DNA of 64,000 nt from Pelecanus crispus (taxonomy: Eukaryota; Chordata; Aves; Pelecaniformes; Pelecanidae), in assembly GCF_030463565.1 (NCBI RefSeq), contig NC_134656.1, forward strand, positions 2,609,001-2,673,000, given 5' to 3'. Shown piece after piece: positions 18,231 to 41,812 of this stretch. Below the pieces are notes generated by a model. The model saw only the letters and a list, made by a program, of their open reading frames with translations. It made no database searches and was not told the origin of the DNA. Positions within the stretch are counted from its first letter, which is position 1. Each line of letters opens with the position of its first letter. A program made the translations under genes and the position numbers.

Positions 18231-21200
18231 AACAAATGCGTGAATAAATAAATGCGGACTTGAGGGGCTTCTGAGCTGGCTGGGCTGTCTCAGTGTGGGG
18301 GGAGAGGGCTCCAGTTTGGAGGAAAAAGCCTGCGGCGAGGTCTGAGTGCGGCCCGCGCCCAAATGCAGCTCGGCCGCGGTCGGGTACCCCTCTAATAGCG
18401 TGCGGATGCTGGCACGGAAACCAGCGGGACCGCAGGGCACGAGCCCTGCCGAGCCGAGGCAACGCCGTGCCTGTGCCAGAGGCAACCGGAAACCTTGCGG
18501 AAAATTGCTTTCTGCCCGGAATGGAAGTGCGGTTGAGGACGCAAAGTGAAACCGCTTTTAAGTGTCCGAACCGCGCTCTGGAGAGACGCGAGAGGCTCAC
18601 GTTATCTCCCTAAAGGCGGTTTGATATTTGCTATCGCCAAAGCGTTACTCATTTATTCTCTCCCCCACATTCAGCAATAACTTCTGCGGCCAGGCATGCT
18701 GAGGGTTTGCAATAAAATCTTGCAGCTTGGGTGCAGCTCTGGGAAGCGGTGTTTTGGGAGGGTGATGCTCTTAAGCCATTTTAGGGTTTGGAGACAGGAG
18801 GGGGCCCATTTCCCGGGGCGCTTCTTGCACAAGCTCTTCATGCAAGGGGGTCGCTCCTCCCGCGGACTGTGATTTTTGTTATTAAGCCGGAGTTACTCAT
18901 TAAGCACCAGCGGCGAGCAGCCAGCTTCAGGGCAGGCAGCGCCGGGTTGCTCCGGGAGGATGTCGATCTCCCCACGCAGATCGTGGGGCTGCCAAAGGGC
19001 CGAGCTGCCCCTGGGGCTGCGCTCCTCAGCAGGGCAAGACCCCCCGGCGTGGGGACACTCTGGGTCACCCGTGTCCCCAGATCCCCCCGCCTGGCCCACG
19101 GCAGCGGGGCAATACTCCTGCCGTCACCGCGGGGACGGGCGCCTTCCCCCGTGCACAGCCCGTATGCACGCTCCCAGGAAATCATCCAGGACAGCTTCGG
19201 GGAAAGCCTTGGCACCACAAGGCTGTAAATAAATTGTGTATTTTTCAAGTCTACCCCAGAGGTTTAAGGACCAACACAAGAGCATGTGTCATCCAGCTCG
19301 GGACCAAGTTGCTCCAGCCGTGCCTCAGTTTCCCCATTGATGATACTGACTTTCCAGGGAAGGAGTTGGCTAGAGGCTGTGATGGACTTTGAATACCCAA
19401 ATACCAAGAGGCAGTTTAAACAACCACGTGGCTGGTTTTGTGCCCAGCATTAGGCTTCGCTTTTGTGCCTCATGATCAGGTTTGGTCGGTGGTTTGATTT
19501 TGGGGTCCCTGGGACGCCCAGGCCAGCCCTGCTGGGAGCATTCGCTCCCAGCCGTGCCGGCTGCAAAGCACGGAGAGCTCTAGGGGACAGGCTCGGAAGG
19601 TTTTTCTGGCCCAGAAGGGAAAGATAGAAAGGTTAAAAATTGGGTGCTTCAGATCTGAAAAGTCACCCTTGTTTTAGGGAAGCTGGTGTAATTTCTCAGG
19701 TTCCTCCTCCAATCCTTCCTGGGAGATGTATCCCTGCACCCCAACTCCCTCGAGTAATCTACAGAGCAATAAGAGGGTATTGATATAGCGAGTATATTCC
19801 ATAATGGAGTGTATTCTTCCCAGCGGATACAGGATGGCTTTGTACCCCACCGAGCCCGGGTGGGCTAATTGCTTTTATTAATGATAGAGCAGAGATGAAC
19901 AAACACTTCACAGTCCCTTTGCGCAACGACACCTCTGACACCCACGTTTGGGGCAGCTTTTTAAAGGACCAGCTCGTTAAGCAGACAGCAGCGGCGGCAC
20001 CATCCTTGCACCCATAGCAATGGGGGATGAATCGGGGCTTCGCTGCTTGAGGGAGCTCCGTCTCCCCGCGTGGGTGAATTACAGCCTCCAGCAAAACGTG
20101 CCTTGCTCTGCTCTTCATCCCAAAGCCAAATCCGCTTTGCCTTGATGCAGCGGGAGCAGCGCCGGTGGGACAGAGCAGCCGGGGGGATTGACGGAGGATC
20201 CAGCCTGGTTTCCCAGGACAAAGCCTGTGCTGGGTGTGTTGAGGAGAGGAAGATAAATTTCATTTGTATTGATCAAGAATCAGTTGTTTTAAAAGCAAGC
20301 AGATGACAAGATTTGGACAGATTTTCTCTTCGATTTTCCTCTAGTTGGAGCCTCTGAGTTGCCTGCGACTCTCCGTACAGTTCGCTTTTGAGCAAGGTTT
20401 CTGTGTTTTCCTTTTTTTTTTTTTTAAATCTGGGTCTCTGGGCTCCATGTTACAGCTCGCAACTGGCCTTTGTTGTCTGCTGGTCATGTGTGCCGTTGGG
20501 AAATCACCTTTCGTGTCACGTTTTGCACTCGGCAGAAACATCTGGAAGCCAGCAAAGGCTGTGGAGCTGAAGGAGCTGCTGCCTCTGGATACCAGCAGCA
20601 CTCGCGGGACATCACAGCTGGGTGTCAGCTAATGCTGGGGACGGTGGGGCACCCCGATGCCCAGCCAATGAGGCTAAATGCTGCTGCCAGATTCCCTCTG
20701 GGGATGTGACATCCCAGCGGCTTCAGGAATTTGGTCAATGATGAGAAAGTCACCCAGCAGCTCCTTCCCCACCGCCCTGCGCCGGAGCACACAGCAGTTT
20801 TCCTCCCGGGTAAGAAGGCAGCGCTCACCCCTGGCACAGCAGCAATGCAGACTTGAGCTCTCTTACAGTGCTACGGGAGGGCCTCATCCTGCACCACGGA
20901 GGGTTTTGCTCAATTCTCCCTCTGTTGAGGACCTCTCGCTGCAGAGGAGGGAGCAGGCACGACCTGTGCCCAGGCTCTGCCCTCCTACTCCTCCTGCGCT
21001 GCACTTTGCCAGCTGCGTTGCTCAGTGCCACGTTTGGGATTGGGGCAGCGTCCGCCCAGCGCAGGCAGCTGCTGCCACCTATGGATAAAAAAAATAGCCA
21101 AAATGTTCACCGCAGACACTACAGGAGGGCCATGCTCTCCTCCTGCCCGGAGCCTTTGCAGCCACGCTGAGGTCAGAGCAAGGGCGGCTGCAAAACCAAA

Positions 21201-24200
21201 CCCATGGTCGCGTCGTGGCCCGACACAGATGCCCGGGTATCTCCCTCTGCCCGCATATGTTTAAATTGGAAAAGGGAATGTCCTGGAAATGCAAGGGGTG
21301 ACTTTCCTTAAGCACAAGATGAGCAGCATGTTTTACCTGTCGGCCGGAAATTGTGCTCCGCCTTTCTGGGATATACGCAGCAAAGTGACCCAAGGGCCAC
21401 CTTGGCAGGAGAATAAAGCAAAGGCAGATCAGGGCACGCATCGCTGTCCCCGCCGTGATGGGAGCAGCTCTGCTGTCCTCACCTGCGGTTTGTGCCGAGG
21501 GGTGCAGGTATCCAGGGCTGATTTCTCAAAAGGCTCAGGGAATTGGCATCAGGGCCCCCCGGAATTCTCAGTCTGATCTGCAAACATGCAAATTGTGGTG
21601 AGAATTAGGTAGAAAGTCACAAACTGCCTGATTTGCCCATGCAAAAGGGATGTCTCCAATTTGGAAAAAGCAGTGAAGAGAGACTACCGCTGCTCGCTGT
21701 AATCCCGAGGCTTTAGGTGAACTTGGTCCCACAGGTTCCCGACTTTTGGCCCATCTGTTCCTCTGGACAAACTGGAAAATCATCTTGCAGAAACCAGCAG
21801 CGGCGCTGAGCCGGATCCATCTCTCTACAGAAAACTCTCAGACCAGCATCTCCTTCGTGGGATCGGTGGAGATTTCACTACCACTCAGTGAATTCAAAAC
21901 ATGCGCAAACAAATTCCTCGCTAGTATAAATATTGGGCTTTGATGGGAGGTTGGTTCACCAACAAATTTTCTCATTAAGTTCCCTGATACTTATTTCTCC
22001 CTCTGGATGCATCCAAAGCTTATGCTGTTAGCCAGGTACCTCCAGTAACAGCCCTTCGACTAAAGCGATCCAAAGGTAAGAGCAGCCAGGGCTCTTCTCG
22101 CTCAGTGGCCGTGGTTTAATAAGAAAAGCCATGCCCAGAATTAATGCAGGCTTTTCCTAACTCAGAGAGGTGCACGCCTGCCAAAACAAACACATCAATC
22201 TGTCGTAGCTTGATACGGCACCAGGCTCCCTTGCTGTAAAACCAGTGCGGTCCAGGAGCTCCCTAGCATCCTGCAAACAGCATTAAACCACAGGGCAGGG
22301 GTGTCCTGTCCCACCTGGACTTGACCTAGGTCAAGGTCTGTCCCCTCCTTGGCACATGGGGAGATTTACAGCATCAGCTTCTCGCAGCCCTCGCAGATCC
22401 AGGCATCAGAAAAGTCAGGGTGTCCCTGAAGAGATGCGTTTGAAGTGGTGTTTTTCTCCTCCCCTGGAGTTAAAAAAAATTCCAAAGCATGGAAATGTCC
22501 GTCCTGGCTGCTTCCTGGACAGACAGCGGCTCCAACTGAGCAGTTTCATCCTCCACAGCCTCCTTGCTGCCAAGCAGCATCTTGGAGAGCAGGATAAAAT
22601 AGAGTAGCAATATTAAAATGGCAGTGGGGAAGGTGAAGAGCAGTGCAGGAGTTAAAATCTTCAGAGGCAATCCAAGTTTAGGTGAGGAGCTGCTGCATTT
22701 GACCTGGGGATGTGCACCCAAGGGTGTCTTATAATCCCTGGGGTGCTGCCGTGCTCGGAGAGGTGGGATGAGGGAGCAGCGTTGGAAGGTGCTGGAGGAG
22801 CTGCATGCTGCAGGTATGAATTTCTGATAATTTTATCTCTGACACTGCCACCTCTCTCTCAGCCTGGCTGAATTTGGGCCAAGAGCCTGCGAGCTGTTTG
22901 CTGGGGACATAGAGGTATGGGGTATGTGTGTGTTGTGGTTTCTTAAGAAAAGGGATTAAAAATCAGCCCAGCCTGCCAGGCTGATCTCTGCAGCAGCCCC
23001 GCCGAGCCAGCTGGAGGGCCAGTGGATGGGTCCCAGCTCATCGGGGATTTATGCCACACGCAGAGATTTTGCTCCCCTGCATCGTTGCAACAGGATTCCC
23101 GGCTTACGGTGCCGCTGACCGGGTCGGGGAGTGCGGCCGGGGGTGGCCCAGCCCCTCCGGGGTGATCTTCCCCTGCTCCCCGCGCTGCCCCAATGCCCTC
23201 GGTGCCTTGTACCCTGGGGACACCTCTGCATTGCTTTGCAGGCTAAATGCTGAGCCTTAGCAACATCCGCTGCTCGTATGCGGTATTTTAATAAAGGATG
23301 GAGAGTTATTAAGGCCGGTGAGTTACCACCAGAGGAGGGATTTCGCCCCATGAACGCGTGATGTCCAGCCGTTATTCAAAAGTGATTAAAATGAGAAGCT
23401 GCTCTGCTGCGCTCCCAGGGGAATGTGGGCACCGGGAGCCCACGTGGGAGCTGCCTCAGCACCCACGGCTCCGGAGGCTTTCCACGGCAGAGCTGAGTGT
23501 TAGGTGTGAATACCTACAAACACGGGCGATGGGGCACGGCTGCTGTAGGGTGGAGGGGTTTCCCCATCTCGACCCTGTAACTCAGCCACTTGGTGGAAAA
23601 GGGGTTTCTGGAGGAGCATCCCCATGGCACGCCTGGAGCCACGTGCTACCACCCGCGCCCAGGGTGGATGAGGCCAGTTTGAAAGGCCTTTAAGCATTGT
23701 CCCTTCAGCATTGCTACCTCGGATCGCCTCGGGCACCCGATGGCTGTGGCTACACCGAAGCCCCGCGGGGCAGGTCCCGGCGGTGCGAGCAGGATGGTGG
23801 GTCCTTGGGTGCAGCCTTGTGCAGCCCACCTTGCACAAGGCATGCTGCTGTCCCATCAGGGATGACACCAGACACCGTCCCCAGCTGGCCAGGTGGCTGG
23901 AGGGCTTGGCCATCTTGCTATCGCCTCCAAAGTTTATTTTTAAACCTCTGGCTCCAATTTAAAGGTATCAGCAGCATGCGCTGAGTGCAAGACCTCAAAA
24001 TACTCCCCTCGTCTTTCTTCCCATGCCTTTCTGTCTCATCATTTCTGTCTTCATCTCCCCTCTCCAGGTCTACAGCATGAGCACAAGCTGAGAAAACAGC
24101 TCACATGAAAAGTTTCATGAAATTTTCTCCTGTTTGGTACCTTGGGCTGGGAGTTCTGCCAGGCAAACACGCAGAGAGAGGCACGACAGGTCAACACAGG

Positions 24201-26139
24201 GGTCTGGAAAGGGTGACCTCAAAGCCAACCCCATGTAAACATGTTCTAGAAACCTCTGGGAGATGCAGCGGGGAATCCCATCCATCTTAATGCCAGTTAA
24301 GATGGGGTTTAACTGAAATGTGAATGCCCGTTTCATGTGCACCAGCTTTGACACTTGGGATTGCCATGGGATGATGTATAGACGAGGAGAGGACGGCCAG
24401 TGTCTTGGCATTTTGGGCTTGACCACTTCCAGCAGATGATAAATGCTGAAACATCTGGGTGCAAAGCCTCTGCAAAGCCTCCAAAACTGGTGTGGAAGGA
24501 GCTGAAACCCTGACCATGGGAAGAAGGAAACCTAACAGCGCTCACCCCTCCCATAAAGCTGCCCTTTGGAGGACAACTGCTGCCCTCCACGCTCTGATCT
24601 GCTTTACTGATGGCTGTTGCATGAGGCCAGCGTGAGGCCCGGCATTTCTTCCTTTCAGGGAAAATATCTCTATTGCTTTGCATGGGAAGAAGGAAGAAAA
24701 TAGCGATTTATCGCCATTCCTGTGTCCAGCTCCGACTTTTCCCTGGCGAGAGCAAGGCTTCTGGGGTGACATCAGGGCAGGCATCCCTCGTGGCTGCTGT
24801 CTGCTCTGCCTAAACCCCCGCCGTCAAAGGAGACCTCATGCATTTTATAGAGACAAAAACACAAGCGCTCGGTTAGCTGAACGCATTACTCACGGGAAGA
24901 AACACCCCCAGCGCGAAGGCAAATTCAGGCAGGCAGCCTGGGGTGTTCGCATCCCAGATACATACAAATTACCGGCACTGCGGATTATTCACTCTCCCAG
25001 TCACACCGTGCAGGGCCCTCTTTGGAGGGGAAAAAAAAAAATCTCAGTTATTATGCCTGGGCAGATGGGAATTTTAGCACAGCTTAGAGTGTCAGATCCT
25101 CACCCAGGGGCTGTGGGGCTGGATGGGGTTGAGGTGGTGAGGGAAGGGGTAGTAGAGCCCTGCCACGCAGGTCTGCAGCCTGCCCTTCCCTTTGGGGGGG
25201 TCTCCGTTTTCTTGAGTGATCCCAAATCATTTGGTGATGGTTTTTGGGGGCGGGGCGGGGGGAGGAATCAAGCCGAGATAGGATGTACAGGAATCGTTTC
25301 AGCTGGGACCTGAATCTGAAGCCAGATGGAGGGAGACGAGGCACTAAACTTCAGCCACCCCCGGATTTTGCCTGCTCCGGTCTCTTTTATTTTACATAGC
25401 TGAACATTTAAGGACAGATTGCCACTATTTTCCAGGCGGGAAAACAGTTCCACTGGGGCGTGACAATTGAGCTTGATGGTTCACAGGGACCGCAGGCGTT
25501 CAGTGAAACCCTTTTCTCTGGGCACGGGCCGGACCTGGGCAGGCAGCTGTGGCTTTAAGCTTCTCGGAAGCCGGGCACAAAGTGGCTTAACCAGGCTGGG
25601 ATTAGCCAGGTCTGACAGCCCTCTCCCCTGCTCATGCCCCGGACTATTTATAGCCCGATGAGCCGTCAGGCTCTGTTTCATTGTAGAATTAAAGCACAGT
25701 TCCCTGCCTGGGAAAAGGGGTGAAAATTCAAATTCCCTTTACCGGAGAAGGAACGGAGAGAGGAGAGCTCCATCACACACTTGCCTGGCCCGAGCAGCAG
25801 AGGGACCTGGATTTGCTCCATCTCCGCAAAGGCTGAAGCCTTCATTAGCAAATGCAGCCTCTGCTCTGCTGCGGGCAGTTCCCAGGCTGCCTGCAGCCCT
25901 TCTATAAAAAGGGGAGGTTATTTCTTGGCAATGCGCTAAAATATGGATAGGAAGAATAAAGGATTTATATACGCGTCCCTCCTACACGTTATCGCACTTG
26001 GTGTCCATCCCTGGCACATCCAGACCTGGGGTAACGCTACTGCTCCTATCCCAAAACAAGGCTGAGTCAATCTCTTTAAATGCTGTCTCAGAGCCTTCCT
26101 CTTGGAAGTTTCTTTTTATTTCTTCTGGCACTCGGTTCA
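18231..26139. other. PPDPF-EEF1A2 intergenic spacer
   Basis: No gene is recognised. The mixed-composition sequence carries AATAAATAAA near 18243, a T-run at 20412-20425, a short MIR-like relic at 19321-19345 and several AT-richer patches. Translations are all short and without known motifs. Distal regulatory elements of the divergent PPDPF and EEF1A2 promoters could lie here, but none can be named. Confidence 0.45.
19321..19345 (+). repeat. MIR-like SINE relic
   Basis: 'tgcctcagtttccccattg' matches the MIR core phrase (tgcctcagtttcccc). The flanks are too decayed to extend it confidently. Confidence 0.35.
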
Positions 26140-26650
26140 TTTTATGTTGTGCAAGGAATGCTGCATAAAAGTAAAAGAATCTTTCCTATCATATTTCTAA
26201 GAAAATACCAATGAACTATAACATTCATAAAAAAAAGAAAGTCTCCCTTTAAGCATTAACGGGAGGTTAGTAACATTTTAATCTACATGATGTATAAGTT
26301 TTTAACCCTTAGACTATAAAGGTAAGAGTACCTTCATAAGAGTACCTAAGAGTACCTGATTTAGCTGTTAAAGTCACTGGAAGGATGGTCTGGGCCATAA
26401 AATTGGCCTGGATTGTTACATAGCTTAATTCAAAATTAGCTTTCTTTTGACCTATATTTGTCTTTGGGACACAAAAATTTTTGCATTTGTCTTGTAATTG
26501 CACAGCTGACGCAGGTGTAAATACTCTGGCCCCTACATGTTATTTTTTTTTATGCAAAGAAAGTTTCGTGGTGTTACCGAAGGAGATTCCTTGTCCTCCT
26601 AGGACTTGAACCCCATCTCCCATTAAATAAGATGACGTTAATAAACCGCA
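26140..26650. other. AT-rich orphan segment
   Basis: This roughly 500-bp AT-rich block stands out between GC-rich neighbours. It includes three copies of 'aagagtacct' within about 26323-26357. On the minus strand a 64-codon frame (26503-26309) has a balanced amino-acid composition (...GQKKANFELSYVTIQANF) unlike the chance frames nearby. It matches nothing I recognise. It may be a decayed repeat of an unidentified family or a conserved non-coding element. Confidence 0.35.
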
Positions 26651-27009
26651 GATTCCTGAGCAGCCAACATACGTGTTGCAGGTGCAGAAATCTGTTTTGC
26701 TCTATTTGTCCCTTGCTTTGCTGTCGCTCCTGGGTGAATGCATTCCCACCGAGGCAGAAATGTGGGTCAGTGCCCGTGGGGCTCCGCCCAGGGATGCGTT
26801 TGCTCCGTGTGCTGCGCGGGGACCCCTCTCCTCCCAGCACGTGTGGGAAAAGGGCCCTTCCGCACCACTGGCCCCACTGCGGGCAGAGCAAGGGCTGTGG
26901 TACTTGGTGGCCCTGGGCCCCTGTCCCATGCCAGCCCTGTCCCTTCACCCCCCGGCTGCCAAGGGGGATCTGTGGGGGTCCAGGCCCTGCTTGGCCTCCA
27001 CCTACCCCA

Positions 27010-27540
27010 CTCCCCCTGGACCAGGATTTCCATCATTTCCCCCCTCCTCCAAAAAGCCTTCCCTTCCATCTCCCTCTATTCCTTCATCTTCCTCCCATCG
27101 CTCGATCTCCAATCTCTCCTTCTCCCCCATCCCTCCATCTCCCTCTCATGCCTTCATCTTCCACCCCTGCGTCTCTCCTATGTCTCCATCTTTTATCCCT
27201 CCACCTTCCTCCCATCCCTCTGCCTTCCATCCTGCTGCCTCCCTCCAGCCTCTGCCTACCATCCTTCCATCTTCCCGCTCCTCCATCTCCCACCCCTCCA
27301 TCTCTCCCCCAGCTCTCCATGTCTCCCATCCCTCCGTTTCTCCCATCCCTCCATCTTCCTCCCATCCCTCCATCTTCCTCCCATCCCTCTCTCGCCCATC
27401 CTTCCCCCTCCTTCCCATCCCTCCATTTCTCCCATCCTTCCACCTTCCCTCCCTCCCAGCTCCGTCCCCCATCTCCCCCCCACACACCTCACCCTGCTCC
27501 CTCCCTCCTCCTCCTCCTCCTCCTCCCCCTCCTCCCCCCG
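27010..27540 (+). repeat. Polypyrimidine (CT-rich) minisatellite-like tract
   Basis: About 530 bp of nearly pure C and T on the plus strand, built from degenerate units such as 'cccatccctccatcttcct' repeated many times. It ends in (CTC)n and C-runs right before the EEF1A2 CpG island. It creates long chance frames on both strands. Such tracts can adopt triplex (H-DNA) structure. Confidence 0.85.
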
Positions 27541-28240
27541 GCGCGCCTCCTCCTCCCCCGCCCGGTACCGCATTGCCGTAGTGCGGGGGGGGCCGCTGCA
27601 TTGCGCTGCCGCCGTCAATAGGTGGGCCCCTCCCGGGGAGATAAAGCCGCCGGAGCCCAAGCTGGCAGCCTCTGCCGCCCCGACCGCCGCTCCGGTAAGA
27701 GCTCCGGGCCCCCCCGCCGGGGTCCCGGCCGCGCCGGGATGGGGCCGCTCCGCAGCTGGGGGGGACCGGGCTTTGGGGCGGGGGGTGCTGCCCCGGGGGC
27801 TGCGGGGGTCCATGCACGCCCCCCCCCCCCCGGGGTGCTGTGTGTGCGTGGGGTGCTGCCGGCCCCCCCGGGGGGGGGGGTACCCCCGGGGAGGGAGGGA
27901 GAGGATGGGGCCGGGCCATTCCTTCATCCCGCAGGTGCCTCTTCCCGCAAGTGGGAAATAACCCGCTGCCCCCTTCCCCAGCTCCCTGGGGGGGAAAAAA
28001 AAAAAGAAAAAAAAGAAAAAATAGAAATGCCCAGTTCCCCGAGCGGTCCCCGCATCTCCCACCCTGGGTGCGGGGGGTGCCCCCGGGGGAGAGGGACCCG
28101 CACCCAGGGCTGGGTGCTGGGGGGGACCGGGCATCTCAGCTGCAAAATGGCCAGATCCGGGCGGGAGCTGTTCAAGGGCGGGGGACGGAGAGGGCAGCCG
28201 GGGCTCTTGCTGCCCAGGGAGGCTTCTGGCGGGGAATATT
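27541..28240 (+). promoter_or_regulatory. EEF1A2: CpG island / EEF1A2 promoter
   Basis: A GC- and CpG-rich block starts immediately after the polypyrimidine tract. A TATA-like 'gagataaagc' at about 27638-27647 precedes the predicted first exon by roughly 25 bp. C- and G-homopolymers occur at 27820-27832 and 27870-27878. Confidence 0.6.
27668..27694 (+). other. EEF1A2: EEF1A2 non-coding exon 1 (3' end fixed, start estimated)
   Basis: The donor 'ccg|gtaaga' after 27694 closes a GC-rich leader located just downstream of the TATA-like box. It would splice to the acceptor ending at 29112 (cttcccccgcag). The start is an estimate from TATA spacing. Confidence 0.45.
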
Positions 28241-29112
28241 CTCGCCCGCATGACTGAGTCGCTATTAGAGCAGCAAACTCCCCCTGACCTCCTTTACTTT
28301 TACGGGCAGATTCGTAAAATTGGATTTTATTAGACGTCAGATTAAAGCTCCTAATTGTGCTGGGTTTGTGTAGCAGCTGCAGAGCCATGGTAACGCCGGG
28401 AGATGCCAGAACAGCTCCCCGGGTATATTGAGTTGCGTTTTTAGCCTCCTCCCTCTGTTTCACCCAGAGTCACGGCAGGAAAAATACAATAAATCCCCCC
28501 CACTGCAGGCTCAGCCCGTGCCGCTGGGCTTTCGGCAGCCCCGCTATTTGCAGCCCCGCTCGGGGGAGCGGGCGAGGGCTATTTTTGTCCGTCCCATTTT
28601 GCGGACACCATGTTGTCACCCGAACCGTGCGCAGCTGGGGAGCGAGGAGGGCAGCCTGCGGGGACGGGCGCCCACGGCTCCTCCCAAGGCACCCACGACA
28701 TGGAGGAGATGCCCTCGGGTTTGGAAAGACCGAGAAGGCAGCAGTAGCAGCGCTGAGCCGGAGGAAGGTTTTCTGGGGAGGAAGGGCACCTTCGAGGCAC
28801 CGATGACGTAGCCCTGGGAACCGGGGGTCTCCGGGAGGGCGGTGGAGGGCAAGATGCCGAAAACCGTGGCATCTTGCTGAGATTTGGAGGCTGTACGTGG
28901 CGGCCCGAAATAGCCCAGCTGGCCGCCTCCGGGGCCAGGCTGGCTCCGTCCCAGCGTGGGCAGAGCTGCCAGACGAGGCCGGGCACCCCCGGGCGGGATG
29001 GGGCGCGTGGTCCAGCGGGAAGGTGGGGTGAGGGGAGGAGAGCCATCCCCGATGGGCCGGACGGGTGCTGTCACGGGGGGGTCTTTTGACGCGACTGCCT
29101 CTTCCCCCGCAG

Positions 29113-41538
<12,426 letters not shown>

Positions 41539-41765
41539 ATTGTGGGCTCCCAGTGCATCGCGCAGAAACCATCCCTGACACCAGGACGCTGCCACCGTCT
41601 CCCCCGGGCGCATGTGTGCACATCAGCTTGTAAGAGTTTATATGTCAACGACTGGATGCTCACCATTAAGGTCCAGTGGAAATTCTTTAAAAGGAAAAGC
41701 ATGTTCCAGCGTTTGTGAGGCTTCATGTTAATTTTACCAATAAAACTGGTAGAACATCCACAGTG
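41539..41765 (+). other. EEF1A2: EEF1A2 3' UTR
   Basis: About 225 nt from the TGA to just past the AATAAA at 41739. It contains no other canonical signal, so a single short 3' UTR is expected. Confidence 0.7.
41739..41744 (+). terminator. EEF1A2: EEF1A2 poly(A) signal AATAAA
   Basis: A canonical AATAAA 201 bp after the stop codon, in the context 'ccaataaaactgg'. Cleavage is expected 15-25 bp later, at the edge of the A-rich tract starting at 41766. Confidence 0.8.
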
Positions 41766-41812
41766 GAAAAAAAAAACAAACAAAAAACAAAAAAACAAAA
41801 CAAAACAACCAA
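41766..41812 (+). repeat. A-rich (A)nC simple repeat
   Basis: A run of As interrupted by single Cs sits exactly where the EEF1A2 mRNA should be cleaved. It is genomic sequence of simple-repeat type, not a poly(A) tail, because the gene here has introns. Confidence 0.85.

Noticed and set aside
26601-26614. tRNA-like B-box (ggttcaagtcc on the minus strand)
   Set aside because: No matching A-box, cloverleaf or anticodon stem could be drawn around it. It is an isolated chance match.
26738-28251. Several 250-400 codon frames on both strands around the EEF1A2 promoter
   Set aside because: They are produced by the polypyrimidine tract and CpG island, which lack stop codons in all frames. Their translations are Pro/Ser/Leu or Gly/Arg/Glu repeats.
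41766-41812. Possible processed (retrotransposed) EEF1A copy, because of the A-rich tract after the poly(A) signal
   Set aside because: The gene has introns at every expected site with intact GT-AG signals and a full 463-aa product, so it is the genuine locus.
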